DNA from: Kribbella kalugense
GTDB taxonomy: Bacteria > Actinomycetota > Actinomycetes > Propionibacteriales > Kribbellaceae
Assembly: GCF_004365875.1 (NCBI RefSeq)
Contig: NZ_SODF01000002.1
Location: forward strand, 310,001-374,000
Direction of reading: 5' to 3'
DNA length: 64,000 bases
A program made the translations under genes and the position numbers. The notes beneath the pieces are model-generated. The model searched no databases, was not told the origin of the DNA, and saw only the letters and a list, made by a program, of their open reading frames with translations. Shown here one piece after another: positions 1-8,943 of the stretch; position 1 is the first letter of the stretch, and each line of letters opens with the position of its first letter.

Positions 1-986
1 CGGACCACACAGACGGAGTCGTCGAAGATCTGCAGCGCCTTGGTGCCGAGCATCGACCCGACCGAGCCGACGCCCTCGTAGTCCAGCGGTACGTCGAGGT
101 GCTCCGCCGTCAGCAGCGGCGTGGACGAACCACCCGGCGTCCAGAACTTCAGCGTGTGACCGGCCCGGACTCCGCCGGCGAGGTCGATCAGTTCGCGCAG
201 CGTGATGCCCATCGGGGCCTCGTACTGCCCCGGGCGGGTGACGTGCCCGGACAGCGAGTACAGCGTCATGCCCTTGGACTTCTCGGTGCCCATCGAGCCG
301 AACCAGTCCGCGCCGTTCTTGACGATGGCGGGAACCGACGCGATCGACTCGACGTTGTTGATAACAGTGGGGCAGCCGTACAAGCCCGCGACAGCAGGGA
401 ACGGAGGACGCAGCCGGGGTTGACCGCGACGTCCTTCGAGCGAGTCCAGCAGCGCCGTCTCCTCGCCACAGATGTAGGCGCCGGCGCCGGCGTGCACGAC
501 CACGTCGAGGTCGTAGCCGGTGCCGAGGATGTTCTGGCCGATGAAGCCCGCGTCCTTGGCCTCCTGGACCGCCTGCTGCAATCGGCGGACCACGTGCAGC
601 ACTTCACCGCGGACGTAGATGAACGCGACCGACGCGCGGATCGCGTAGGACGCGATGACGACGCCCTCGACCAGCGTGTGCGGCGAGGCCATCATCAGCG
701 GGATGTCCTTGCAGGTGCCCGGCTCGGACTCGTCCGCGTTCACCACCAGGTACTTCGGCTTCGGGTTGTCCTGCGGGATGAAGGACCACTTCATCCCGGT
801 CGGGAAGCCCGCGCCGCCACGACCGCGCAGACCGGAGTCCTTGACGGTGGCAACGACATCGGCCGGCTGCATGGTGAACGCCGTACGCAATGCGTCGTAC
901 CCACCGGAACGCTGGTACGACGCGAGCTGCCAGGACTTGATCTGGTCCCAGTTGTCGGACAGCACCGGGGTCAGCGTGTCAGCCAT
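1..986 (-). CDS. nuoF: NADH-quinone oxidoreductase subunit F (partial)
   Basis: NuoF is the NADH- and FMN-binding subunit of complex I: it oxidises NADH and passes electrons to the iron-sulfur chain. The visible N-terminal 328 codons carry the glycine-rich FMN/NADH segment GLRGRGGAGFPTG (about residues 52-64), NADESEPGT (about 83-91) and GAGAYICGEETALL (about 165-180). The C-terminal part with the 4Fe-4S cysteines lies beyond the window start, so the gene is cut by the edge, not broken. The ATG at 986 follows a strong AAGGAGG Shine-Dalgarno and lies 2 nt after the nuoE stop, so it is the sixth gene of the nuoA-F operon visible here. Confidence 0.96.
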   Translation of the reverse strand, partial: MADTLTPVLSDNWDQIKSWQLASYQRSGGYDALRTAFTMQPADVVATVKDSGLRGRGGAGFPTGMKWSFIPQDNPKPKYLVVNADESEPGTCKDIPLMMASPHTLVEGVVIASYAIRASVAFIYVRGEVLHVVRRLQQAVQEAKDAGFIGQNILGTGYDLDVVVHAGAGAYICGEETALLDSLEGRRGQPRLRPPFPAVAGLYGCPTVINNVESIASVPAIVKNGADWFGSMGTEKSKGMTLYSLSGHVTRPGQYEAPMGITLRELIDLAGGVRAGHTLKFWTPGGSSTPLLTAEHLDVPLDYEGVGSVGSMLGTKALQIFDDSVCVV

Positions 987-988
987 GG

Positions 989-1717
989 TCAGTCCTCCTT
1001 CTGGGCGTCGGCGTTGGAGGAGCCGCCGGGAGCGGTCCAGTTGCGTTCGCGGGCCAGCCGGAGGCCAGCCAGCGTCGCCTTGCCACCGGTCGGGCCTTCG
1101 TCGGCGCGGCCGTCCGTGAAACCGGCCAGCACCCGCTCGGCCTCGCGCCAGGTGCAGATCGTCGCACCGCGGGGCGACTTCACCTCGTTGCCCTCGCGCA
1201 GGTCGTCGACCAGCTTGGTGGCCGACTCCGGCGTCATGTCGTCGAAGAACTCCCAGTTCACCATCATCACCGGCGCGTAGTCGCAGGCGGCGTTGCACTC
1301 GAGGTGCTCGAGGGTGATCTTGCCGTCCTCGGTCGTCTCGTCGTTGCCGACGTCGAGGTGCTGCTTCAGCCGGTCGAAGATCAGGTCGCCGCCCATCACC
1401 GCGCACAGCGTGTTGGTGCAGACGCCGACGTGGTAGTCGCCGACCGGGCGGCGCTTGTACATCGTGTAGAAGGTGGCCACCGCGGACACCTCGGCACCGG
1501 TCAGCCCGAGCAGGTCGGCGCAGATCTCGATGCCCTCCGGGGTGACCCGGCCCTCCACCGACTGCACCAGGTGCAGCATCGGCAGCAGCGCCGACTGGGC
1601 TTGCGGGTACCGCGCCATCAGCTCGCGCATCTCCGCGATGGTGGCGTCGGTGATCTTCGAGTCGCCGGTGCTGTACGGCACCGGCTTGTCGGTTGCAGTC
1701 GCGTGGTTCTCGGCCAT
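989..1717 (-). CDS. nuoE: NADH-quinone oxidoreductase subunit E
   Basis: This is the 24-kDa thioredoxin-fold subunit of the NADH dehydrogenase module, which binds a 2Fe-2S cluster. The four expected cysteines are present as C-x4-C (C100, C105) and C-x3-C (C141, C145). The 242-residue protein has a C-terminal tail after about residue 185, rich in Gly, Ala, Arg and Asp, as is common in actinobacterial NuoE. The ATG directly abuts the nuoD stop (TAAATG) and the stop lies 2 nt before nuoF, so the three genes are translationally coupled. Confidence 0.97.
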   Translation of the reverse strand: MAENHATATDKPVPYSTGDSKITDATIAEMRELMARYPQAQSALLPMLHLVQSVEGRVTPEGIEICADLLGLTGAEVSAVATFYTMYKRRPVGDYHVGVCTNTLCAVMGGDLIFDRLKQHLDVGNDETTEDGKITLEHLECNAACDYAPVMMVNWEFFDDMTPESATKLVDDLREGNEVKSPRGATICTWREAERVLAGFTDGRADEGPTGGKATLAGLRLARERNWTAPGGSSNADAQKED

Positions 1718-3055
1718 TTAGCGGTCCACTCCACCCATCACCGGGTCAAGGCTGGCGACAGCGACGATCACGTCGGCGACCTGGCCGCCCTCGCACATGA
1801 TCGGCATCGCCTGCAGGTTTGCGAAGGACGGGTCACGGAAGTGCACCCGGAACGGTTTGGTGCCGCCGTCGGAGACGACGTGCGCGCCGAGCTCGCCGCG
1901 CGGCGACTCGATCGCCACGTAGGCCTGGCCGGCCGGCACCCGGAAGCCCTCGGTGACCAGCTTGAAGTGATGGATCAGCGCCTCCATCGACTCGCCCATG
2001 ATGTGCTTGATGTGGTCGAGCGAGTTGCCCATCCCGTCGGCGCCGACAGCCAGCTGGCTCGGCCAGCCGATCTTCTTGTCGGCCACCATCACCGGGTCGC
2101 CGTCCATCTTCTCCAGCCGGTCGGCGCACTGCTCGACGATCTTCAGCGACTCGTGCATCTCCTGCAGCCGGACCCGGAACCGTCCGTACGAGTCCGAGCT
2201 GTCCCAGGTCGGTACGTCGAAGTCGTACGTCTCGTACCCGCAGTACGGCTGCGACTTGCGCAGGTCCATCGCGTACCCGGTGGAGCGCACCGTCGGCCCG
2301 GAGATCCCGAGCGCCATGCAGCCGGCCAGGTCGAGGTATCCGACGTTGTCCAGCCGGTGCTTGAAGATCGGGTTCGCGTTGCAGAGCTCGGCGTACTCCT
2401 TGAGGTGCTTGTTCATCCAGGTGATGTACTCGCGGATCTTGTCCAGCGCACCCGGCGGCAGGTCCTGCGCGACCCCACCCGGCCGGATGAACGCGTGGTT
2501 CATCCGCAGCCCGGTGATCAGCTCGAACAGGTCCAGGGTCTTCTCACGCTCCCGGAAGCCGATCGTCATCACGGTCAGCGCGCCGATCTCCATCCCACCG
2601 GTGGCGATGCAGACCAGGTGGCTGCTGATCCGGTTGAGCTCCATCAGGAGCACCCGCATCACGTTGGCCTTCTCCGGGATCTGGTCCTCGATCCCGAGCA
2701 GCCGCTCGACCGCGAGGCAGTACGCCACCTCGTTGTGGAACGGCGCCAGGTAGTCCATCCGGGTGACGAAGGTGACGCCCTGCACCCAGGAGCGGAACTC
2801 CATGTTCTTCTCGATGCCGGTGTGCAGGTAGCCGATGCCGCAGCGGGCCTCGGTCACCGACTCGCCGTCGAGCTCGAGGATGAGCCGGAGTACGCCGTGC
2901 GTGGACGGGTGCTGCGGGCCCATGTTGACGACGACGCGCTCTTCGGGCTCCTCGTCGAGGCCGGCCACCACCGAGTCCCAGTCCTGGCCGGTGACGGTGA
3001 AGACCTTGCCCTCGGTGGTGTCCCGGGTGGTCGCGTACGGATCTGTGGCAGTCAT
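1718..3055 (-). CDS. nuoD: NADH-quinone oxidoreductase subunit D
   Basis: The 49-kDa subunit forms the quinone-reducing site of complex I together with NuoB. The 445-residue protein has the family signature [14 protein letters not shown] near residue 40, [13 protein letters not shown], and the conserved C-terminal DPVMGGVDR. The open frame extends upstream, but the ATG at 3055 shares one base with the nuoC stop (TAATG), and homology begins shortly after it, so the upstream part is a shadow of nuoC. In this organism the acceptor should be menaquinone, which fits the men genes nearby. Confidence 0.97.
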   Translation of the reverse strand: MTATDPYATTRDTTEGKVFTVTGQDWDSVVAGLDEEPEERVVVNMGPQHPSTHGVLRLILELDGESVTEARCGIGYLHTGIEKNMEFRSWVQGVTFVTRMDYLAPFHNEVAYCLAVERLLGIEDQIPEKANVMRVLLMELNRISSHLVCIATGGMEIGALTVMTIGFREREKTLDLFELITGLRMNHAFIRPGGVAQDLPPGALDKIREYITWMNKHLKEYAELCNANPIFKHRLDNVGYLDLAGCMALGISGPTVRSTGYAMDLRKSQPYCGYETYDFDVPTWDSSDSYGRFRVRLQEMHESLKIVEQCADRLEKMDGDPVMVADKKIGWPSQLAVGADGMGNSLDHIKHIMGESMEALIHHFKLVTEGFRVPAGQAYVAIESPRGELGAHVVSDGGTKPFRVHFRDPSFANLQAMPIMCEGGQVADVIVAVASLDPVMGGVDR

Positions 3056-3756
3056 TAGTTGTACGACCTCCGCGTGTCGGGCGGTGGGATGACGGTGCCC
3101 TTGTACTCGACGTCGATACCGCCGAGCGGGTAGTCCTTGCGCTGCGGGTGCCCCGGCCAGTCGTCGGGCATCTGGATCCGGGTCAGCGCCGGGTGCCCGT
3201 CGAAGACGATGCCGAAGAAGTCCCAGGTCTCCCGCTCGTGCCAGTCGTTGGCCGGGTAGACCGAGACGATCGACGGGATGTGCGGGTCGCCGTCGGGCGC
3301 CGACACCTCCAGCCGGATCCGGCGGTTGTGGGTGATCGAGAGGAAGTGATAGACGGCGTGCAGCTCGCGGCCGGTCTCGTGCGGGTAGTGCACCCCGCTG
3401 ACGCCGGAGCAGAACTCGAACCGCAGCGCCTCGTCGTCGCGCAGGTGCTTGCACACCTCGACCAGGTTCTCCCGCGTGATGTGCAGGGTCAGCTCGCCGT
3501 GGTCGACCACGACCTTCTCGATCGAGCCCTCGGCGACCAGGCCCTCGAGCCGGTCGGTGGCCCCGTCGAACCAGGAGCCGTACGGCTTCGGCGTACTGCC
3601 CGGCAACAGGACCTGGCGGCGCAGGCCGCCGAAGCCCGAGGTGTCACCGGTGCCCTGGACACCGAACATGCCCTCGCGCTGATCGATCACCTCTGGCGTG
3701 CCGCCGTCACCAGCCGACGGCGTCGCCGGAAGGTTCTCCGGTTGGGTATCGCTCAC
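3055..3756 (-). CDS. nuoC: NADH-quinone oxidoreductase subunit C
   Basis: The 30-kDa subunit of the peripheral arm connects NuoB/NuoD to the NADH module. The 233-residue protein begins with an acidic, low-complexity extension of about 45 residues and then the Complex1_30kDa domain, including [20 protein letters not shown] and [17 protein letters not shown]. The start is a GTG at 3756 whose last two bases lie in the nuoB TGA stop (GTGA, 4-nt overlap). It is a separate protein from NuoD, not fused as in some bacteria. Confidence 0.96.
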   Translation of the reverse strand: MSDTQPENLPATPSAGDGGTPEVIDQREGMFGVQGTGDTSGFGGLRRQVLLPGSTPKPYGSWFDGATDRLEGLVAEGSIEKVVVDHGELTLHITRENLVEVCKHLRDDEALRFEFCSGVSGVHYPHETGRELHAVYHFLSITHNRRIRLEVSAPDGDPHIPSIVSVYPANDWHERETWDFFGIVFDGHPALTRIQMPDDWPGHPQRKDYPLGGIDVEYKGTVIPPPDTRRSYN

Positions 3757-4307
3757 CGCAGCAGACCCTTCATCTCGATCGTCGGGGCGGCGGTCAGGGC
3801 CGCTGCCTCCTGCTCGGTCTGCAGCGCCTTCTTGTGCGCGCCGAGCTTCATGTGCTGGATCTGGTCGTGGATCTTCAGGAACGCGTCCAGCAGCATCTCC
3901 GGCCGCGGCGGGCAGCCGGGCAGGTACATGTCGACGGGTACGACGTGGTCCACGCCCTGGACGACCGCGTAGTTGTTGAACATGCCGCCCGACGAGGCGC
4001 AGACGCCCATCGCGAGCACCCACTTCGGACCGGGCATCTGGTCGTAGATCTGACGCAGTACCGGAGCCATCTTCTGGCTCACCCGGCCGGCCACGATCAT
4101 CAGGTCGGCCTGCCGCGGCGACGCCCGGAAGACCTCCATGCCGAACCGGGCGGCGTCGTACCGCGGCGCACCGGTGGTCATCATCTCGATCGCGCAGCAG
4201 GCCAGCCCGAAGGTTGCCGGCCACAACGACGCCTTGCGCATGTAGCCGAGCAGTCCTTCGACGGTGCTCAGCAGTACGCCGGCCGGAAGCTGTTCCTCAA
4301 GACCCAT
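3753..4307 (-). CDS. nuoB: NADH-quinone oxidoreductase subunit B
   Basis: The 20-kDa PSST subunit carries cluster N2, the last iron-sulfur centre before quinone. All four ligands can be placed: adjacent C37 and C38 (LACCAIEM), C103 (GVCASSGG) and C132 (PGCPPRPE). The length of 184 residues is normal. The ATG lies one base after the nuoA stop (TGACATG), and the gene ends in a 4-nt overlap with nuoC. Confidence 0.97.
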   Translation of the reverse strand: MGLEEQLPAGVLLSTVEGLLGYMRKASLWPATFGLACCAIEMMTTGAPRYDAARFGMEVFRASPRQADLMIVAGRVSQKMAPVLRQIYDQMPGPKWVLAMGVCASSGGMFNNYAVVQGVDHVVPVDMYLPGCPPRPEMLLDAFLKIHDQIQHMKLGAHKKALQTEQEAAALTAAPTIEMKGLLR

Positions 4308-4308
4308 G

Positions 4309-4668
4309 TCAGTCCCACTCCAGTCCGCCGCGGCGCCACACGTAGGTGTAGGCGACGAAGACGGTGACGATGAAGATGACCATCTCGACCAACCCGAACA
4401 GGCCCATCTGGTCGAAGGCGACCGCCCACGGGTAGAGGAAGATGATCTCGATGTCGAACACGATGAACAGCATCGCGGTGATGTAGTACTTCACCGGGAA
4501 GCGGCCACCGCCGACCGGCTGCGGGGTCGGCTCGATGCCGCACTCGTAGGAGTCCAGCCGGGCCCGGTTGTAGCGCTTCGGGCCGACCAGCGCGCTAATG
4601 GTGATGCTGCCTGCGACGAAGAGCGCCGCGAGCACACCGAGAGCGAGAATCGGTGTATAGGGGTGCAT
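4309..4668 (-). CDS. nuoA: NADH-quinone oxidoreductase subunit A
   Basis: This small membrane subunit (119 residues, three predicted transmembrane helices) helps couple the peripheral and membrane arms. The conserved loop YECGIEP (C43) lies after helix 1, and [12 protein letters not shown] follows helix 2. It is the first nuo gene. An AAGGAGGGAG stretch lies upstream of the ATG. The 86 bp back to the preceding reductase gene may contain a promoter, but no convincing -35/-10 pair stands out. Confidence 0.95.
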   Translation of the reverse strand: MHPYTPILALGVLAALFVAGSITISALVGPKRYNRARLDSYECGIEPTPQPVGGGRFPVKYYITAMLFIVFDIEIIFLYPWAVAFDQMGLFGLVEMVIFIVTVFVAYTYVWRRGGLEWD

Positions 4669-4754
4669 CGCTGCGTGCTCCCTCCTTCAGCCGGTGATCT
4701 GTATGTGTCTTTGGATATCAGTACGTCTGTGGCTCAGCTCACTCGCCCCGCCGG

Positions 4755-6068
4755 TCAGGCGGCTGGAGCGAGTTTGGTGAGCCCGTTGATGATCTTGTCC
4801 ATCACGTCGCCGTCGCGCGGGTCGGTGAGGTTGGCAAGCAACTTCAAGGTGAACTTCATCAAAGTGGTGCGCGGCAGACCGTACTTCGTGCACAGCCGCA
4901 TCACCTCCGGATTTCCGATCAGCTTCACGAAGATCCGGCCGAGTGTGTAGTAGCCGCCGTACTCCTGCTTCAGCGCCTTCGGGTACGCCGACAACGCGCG
5001 CTCCCGCTGGTTCGACTGCCGGTGCAGCGCCTGCGCGGCGACCTCCGCGGCGAACGCGCCGGACTCCATCGCGTACGGGATGCCCTCGCCGTTGAACGGG
5101 TTGACCATGCCGCCGGCGTCGCCGAGCAGCATCAGTCCGCGGGTGTAGTGCGGCTGCCGGTTGAAGCCCATCGGCAGCGCGGCACCCCGGATCGGGATGG
5201 TCTGGAACTCGTCGGTGAACTGCCACTGCGGCGGCGTGTTCTTCAGCCAGGCCTTCAGCAGGTCGGCGTAGTCGACCTTGCCGAACGCGTCCGAGGTGTT
5301 CAGGATGCCGAGCCCGACGTTGACCGTGCCGTCGCCCATCCCGAAGATCCAGCCGTACCCGGGCAGCAGCACCTTCCCGCCCGGCTGCTTCGGGTCGTCG
5401 GCCCACAGCTCCAGCCAGGACTCGAGGTAGTCGTCGTTGGTCCGCGGGCTGGTGAAGTACGTCCGGACGGCGACACCCATCGGGCGGTCGTCGCGCTTGT
5501 GCAGCCCCATCGCGATGCTCAGCCGGGACGAGTTGCCGTCGGCCGCCATCACCAGCGGCGCGCGGTACTCCACGTCCGCACCGGAGCGCCGGCCGTTGTC
5601 GTCGACCGGCTTCGCCGTGACGCCGACGATGAAGCCCTTGTCGTCCAGGATCGGGGCGCCCACGTTGGTCCGCTCGCGCAGCCGCGCCCCGGCCTTCACG
5701 GCCTGCCGGGCGAGCATGTCGTCGAAGTCCATCCGGTTCCGGGTCAGGCCGTAGTTCGGGTGGCTGGCCAGATCCGGCCAGTCGAGCTGGAGCTGGTGCC
5801 CGGCGCCCTGGATCCGGAGGCCGTAGTTGCGGATCCAGCCGGCCTCTTCGGAGATGTCGATGCCCATGTTGATGATCTGCTTGGTGCCGCGCGGGGTCAG
5901 CCCGTCACCGCACACCTTCTCCCGCGGGAACGCGGTCTTCTCCAGCAGCAACACGTCGAGTCCGGCGTTGGCCAGGTGGTACGCCGCTGCCGATCCGGCG
6001 GGTCCGGCACCGACGACGATCACATCGGCGGTCTCCGCCTGCTGCCCGCTCGGGACGCTCTGGCTCAT
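4755..6068 (-). CDS. Geranylgeranyl/menaquinone reductase family flavoprotein
   Basis: This is an FAD-dependent reductase of isoprenoid chains. The N-terminal Rossmann motif GAGPAG lies at residues 20-25, CGDGLTPRG begins at C53, and the second FAD motif GDAGGMVNPFNGEGIPYAMESG is near residue 290, all typical of the geranylgeranyl reductase family. In mycobacteria the relative MenJ (Rv0561c) saturates one double bond of the menaquinone side chain. Its place between menG and nuoA makes menaquinone its likely substrate; that assignment is inference. The length of 437 residues is complete. It reads in the same direction as nuoA, 86 bp upstream, and may feed the same transcript. Confidence 0.88.
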   Translation of the reverse strand: MSQSVPSGQQAETADVIVVGAGPAGSAAAYHLANAGLDVLLLEKTAFPREKVCGDGLTPRGTKQIINMGIDISEEAGWIRNYGLRIQGAGHQLQLDWPDLASHPNYGLTRNRMDFDDMLARQAVKAGARLRERTNVGAPILDDKGFIVGVTAKPVDDNGRRSGADVEYRAPLVMAADGNSSRLSIAMGLHKRDDRPMGVAVRTYFTSPRTNDDYLESWLELWADDPKQPGGKVLLPGYGWIFGMGDGTVNVGLGILNTSDAFGKVDYADLLKAWLKNTPPQWQFTDEFQTIPIRGAALPMGFNRQPHYTRGLMLLGDAGGMVNPFNGEGIPYAMESGAFAAEVAAQALHRQSNQRERALSAYPKALKQEYGGYYTLGRIFVKLIGNPEVMRLCTKYGLPRTTLMKFTLKLLANLTDPRDGDVMDKIINGLTKLAPAA

Positions 6069-6196
6069 CTCTCCGGCCTGGATGTTCTTGGGGGGCGTGT
6101 GCGCTCGTGAATGACTTCACGAACCCTCTTCACTCGACAGTCTAGGACTGCCTGACTCGGACACGAAACTCACCCCAACCCCCTTGCAGGCAAGCC

Positions 6197-6224
6197 AATT
6201 ACGCATAATTTCCGTTGCGTAATT
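6197..6224. promoter_or_regulatory. Inverted repeat at the menG stop codon
   Basis: Perfect 9-bp arms AATTACGCA (6197-6205) and TGCGTAATT (6216-6224) are separated by 10 bases; the right arm overlaps the menG stop codon (6223-6225). The A/T-rich arms stand out against the GC background. It could be a weak terminator for menG or an operator for the reductase gene 130 bp downstream. The sequence does not decide between them. Confidence 0.5.
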
Positions 6225-6921
6225 AACTGGGCTTGACGGCGCGGTGGATTGCCACCAGACCACCTGTCAGGTTGCGCCACTGGACCCGGGTCCAGCCGGC
6301 GGCCTCGATCGTGCGGGCCAGCGGTTCCTGGGCCGGCCAGGCGCGGGTCGACTCGGCCAGGTACTCGTACGCGTCGGGGTTGCTGGACACCGCCTTCGCG
6401 ACCACCGGCACCGCGCGCATCATGTACTCCAGGTACACCACGCGGAACGGCTTCCAGGTCGGATGCGACTGCTCGAGTACGACGAGCCGGCCGCCGGGCC
6501 GGGTCACCCGGAGCATCTCCTTCAGCGCGACCGTGACGTCGTTCACGTTCCGCAGCGCCCAGGAGATCGTCACCACGTCGAAGCTGCTGTCCGCGAACGG
6601 GAGCCGGAGCGCGTCCCCGGCGATCAGGTCGAGCTCGGGGTGCCGGCGCTTGCCGACCCGGAGCATGCCGACCGAGAAGTCGCACGACACCACCTCGGCG
6701 CCGGCCTCCCGCAGCTTGATGCTGGACGCGCCGGTCCCGGCAGCCAGGTCGAGGATCTTCATCCCCTTCCGCGGCGCGACCTCCTTGAAGGTCTCCGGTC
6801 GCCAGTAGTGCTTCTCCAGACCCATCGTCGCGACCGCGTTGGTCCGGTCGTACCCCTCGGCCACGTTGTCGAACATGGCCGCCACCGCCTGCGGCTGTTT
6901 GGTCAGATCTGCGCGGGTCAC
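6223..6921 (-). CDS. menG: Demethylmenaquinone methyltransferase
   Basis: This SAM-dependent C-methyltransferase (UbiE/MenG family) carries out the last ring-modifying step of menaquinone synthesis, 2-methylating demethylmenaquinone. The protein has 232 residues. The N-terminal [13 protein letters not shown] is a family hallmark, the SAM motif I is LDLAAGTG at residues 57-64, and [23 protein letters not shown] is the UbiE signature region. It lies upstream of the isoprenoid reductase on the same strand and divergent from menF, so both ends of the pathway share a 140-bp intergenic region. Confidence 0.93.
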   Translation of the reverse strand: MTRADLTKQPQAVAAMFDNVAEGYDRTNAVATMGLEKHYWRPETFKEVAPRKGMKILDLAAGTGASSIKLREAGAEVVSCDFSVGMLRVGKRRHPELDLIAGDALRLPFADSSFDVVTISWALRNVNDVTVALKEMLRVTRPGGRLVVLEQSHPTWKPFRVVYLEYMMRAVPVVAKAVSSNPDAYEYLAESTRAWPAQEPLARTIEAAGWTRVQWRNLTGGLVAIHRAVKPS

Positions 6922-7059
6922 CTGTCTAGTTCATCACGGGGCTGAGCGGCACCGAAATTCGCTGGACACAGGGCAGGCATACGCTTGCATCTCGTGAGTG
7001 CATCTCTGGTGTCGTCTGGCCCGCAACCCGGGGCCGCAGCGCGAGCGAGGAGTGGTCTC

Positions 7060-8322
7060 GTGAGTTTGTCCGAACCGGTCCGCAGTCAGGCTCCGAGCCT
7101 GGTGGTCCGCAGCCAGCCCGTCGAGGGCGTGGCGGCCGAACTACTGGACCATCTACCGCCCGAGGGTGGGCTGGCCTGGGTCCGGCGCGGCGACGGGCAG
7201 GTCGGCTGGGGAGTCGCCGCCCGCCTGGACGTTGCCGGCAGCAACCGCTTCCAGGAGGCGGTGAGCTGGTGGCAGGAGCTGACCGCGACCGCGGTGGTTC
7301 GCGACGAGATCGGCGTACCAGGCTCCGGACTTGTCTGCTTCGGGTCGTTCGGGTTCACCGACGAAGACCCGAGTGAACTGGTCGTCCCCGAGGTGATCGT
7401 CGGCCGCCGCGGCGGGATCACCTGGGTGACCACGATCTCGCCGGCCAGCTCGCTGACTGCGCCGCCCGAGCTGGTCGCGCACGAGCCGTCCCCGGTGTAC
7501 GACGTGACGTTCGCGGACGGCGCCCGTACCGGAACCGCCTGGTCGAGCATCGTCGCCGACGCGGTCCGCCGGATCACCGGCGGCGAGCTCGACAAGGTGG
7601 TGCTGGCCCGCGACCTGATCGCGATCGCCGAGCAGCCGATCGATCTGCGCTGGCCGCTGCACCGGCTCGCATCGGCGTACCCGAACTGCTGGACGTTCTC
7701 CGTCGACGGCCTGATCGGCGCCACCCCGGAGCTGCTGGTCCGCCGGGAGAAGGGCCTGATCACGTCACGGGTGCTGGCCGGGACCATCCGCCGTACCGGA
7801 GACGACGCGCACGACCTCGCGCTCGCCGCGTCGCTGGCCCGGTCGTCGAAGGATCTCGAGGAGCACGAGTACGCCGTCCGCTCGGTGGCCGAGGCGCTCG
7901 AGCCGCACTGCAAGTCGATGAACGTCCCCGAGACCCCGTTCGTACTGCACCTGCCGAACGTGATGCACCTCGCCACCGACGTCGCCGGAGTCGCCGCGAA
8001 CGGCGCGAACGCGCTCGGCCTGGCCGCCGCGCTGCACCCGTCGGCAGCGATCTGCGGTACGCCGACACCGGTCGCGCGCGACCTGATCGGCGAGATCGAG
8101 GGGATGCAGCGCGGCCGGTTCAGCGGACCGGTCGGCTGGATGGACGCCGCGGGCGACGGCGAGTGGTGCATCGCCCTGCGCTGCGGTCAGGCCGACTCCG
8201 ACGACCCGCGCCGGATGCGCCTGTTCGCCGGCGCCGGCATCGTGGCCGGATCCAACCCGGACGCCGAACTGGCCGAGACGAACGCCAAGCTGGTGCCGAT
8301 GAGAGACGCTCTAGGAGACTGA
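7060..8322 (+). CDS. menF: Isochorismate synthase
   Basis: It isomerises chorismate to isochorismate, the entry step to menaquinone (and to salicylate siderophores in some species). The chorismate-binding domain fills the C-terminal two thirds: GGELDKVVLARD with the catalytic-type Lys near residue 178, SSKDLEEHE near 262-270, PTPVARDLIGEIE, and GRFSGPVGW near 352. I chose the GTG at 7060 (420 residues) because GAGGAG sits 7 nt upstream. The frame is open back to a TTG at 6985 and a GTG at 6994, which would add about 25 low-complexity residues. A TACGCT -10-like box lies at 6980-6985. The setting among men genes favours menaquinone over a siderophore role. Confidence 0.88.
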   Translation: MSLSEPVRSQAPSLVVRSQPVEGVAAELLDHLPPEGGLAWVRRGDGQVGWGVAARLDVAGSNRFQEAVSWWQELTATAVVRDEIGVPGSGLVCFGSFGFTDEDPSELVVPEVIVGRRGGITWVTTISPASSLTAPPELVAHEPSPVYDVTFADGARTGTAWSSIVADAVRRITGGELDKVVLARDLIAIAEQPIDLRWPLHRLASAYPNCWTFSVDGLIGATPELLVRREKGLITSRVLAGTIRRTGDDAHDLALAASLARSSKDLEEHEYAVRSVAEALEPHCKSMNVPETPFVLHLPNVMHLATDVAGVAANGANALGLAAALHPSAAICGTPTPVARDLIGEIEGMQRGRFSGPVGWMDAAGDGEWCIALRCGQADSDDPRRMRLFAGAGIVAGSNPDAELAETNAKLVPMRDALGD

Positions 8323-8325
8323 ACC

Positions 8326-8943
8326 TTGAAGCTCACGAAGTTTGCGCACGCCTGTGTCCGGCTGGAGAAGGACGGGAAGGTCCTGCTGGTCGACCCGGGA
8401 TCGTTCAGTGAGGACGCCGCGTTCGAGAAGGCCGACGCGATCCTGGTCACGCACGAGCACCAGGACCACCTCGACGTCGACCGGGTCGCGGCGCTCAACG
8501 TACCTGTTTACACGAACGCCGGCGTCGCGGCGCAGCTGACCGCGCTCGGCGACCGAGTGCACGTGGTCGAGGGCGGGCAGTCGTTCGACGCGGCCGGTTT
8601 CTCGGTCAGTGCCTACGGCAAGGACCACGCGGTGATCCTGCCCGAGTGGGGCGTGCCCTGCGAGAACATCGGCTTCCTGATCGACGACGCCGTCTACCAC
8701 CCCGGCGACTCGTTCACCCAGCCGGACCGCGCCGTACACACCAACCTGGTGCCGATCTCCGGCCCGTGGTTCGCCCTCCCGCCGGCCGTCGAGTACGCCC
8801 GCACGATCAAGTCCGAGCAGCTGATCGGCATCCACGACGCCCTGCTCAGCCCGATCGGCCAGAGCATGTTCTCCCGCTTCCTCAACTCCGACGAGCGCCC
8901 TTACCTCGGCCTCGCGCCGGGCGACGTCACCGAGATCAACTGA
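8326..8943 (+). CDS. Metallo-beta-lactamase-fold hydrolase
   Basis: This 205-residue MBL-fold protein of the UlaG-like group has the metal site THEHQDH (H43, H45, D47, H48) and the downstream VYHPGDSF, so two metals can probably be bound. Homology begins at the very N-terminus (MKLTKFAHACVRL). The start is a TTG at 8326 with AGGAG upstream, only 3 nt after the menF stop, so the genes are co-transcribed. The substrate is unknown. Coupling to menF suggests a role linked to menaquinone or isochorismate metabolism, but that is inference. It overlaps the convergent GNAT gene by 8 bp. Confidence 0.85.
   Translation: MKLTKFAHACVRLEKDGKVLLVDPGSFSEDAAFEKADAILVTHEHQDHLDVDRVAALNVPVYTNAGVAAQLTALGDRVHVVEGGQSFDAAGFSVSAYGKDHAVILPEWGVPCENIGFLIDDAVYHPGDSFTQPDRAVHTNLVPISGPWFALPPAVEYARTIKSEQLIGIHDALLSPIGQSMFSRFLNSDERPYLGLAPGDVTEIN

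Noticed and set aside
1304..3058. Long plus-strand open frame (584 codons) across nuoE-nuoD
   Set aside because: It mirrors the minus-strand nuo genes, has Arg/His/Val-rich composition without any domain, and is a GC-driven antisense shadow.
6985..7059. Longer menF start at TTG 6985
   Set aside because: The extra 25 residues are low complexity and the GTG at 7060 has a perfect GAGGAG; a -10-like box also overlaps 6985.
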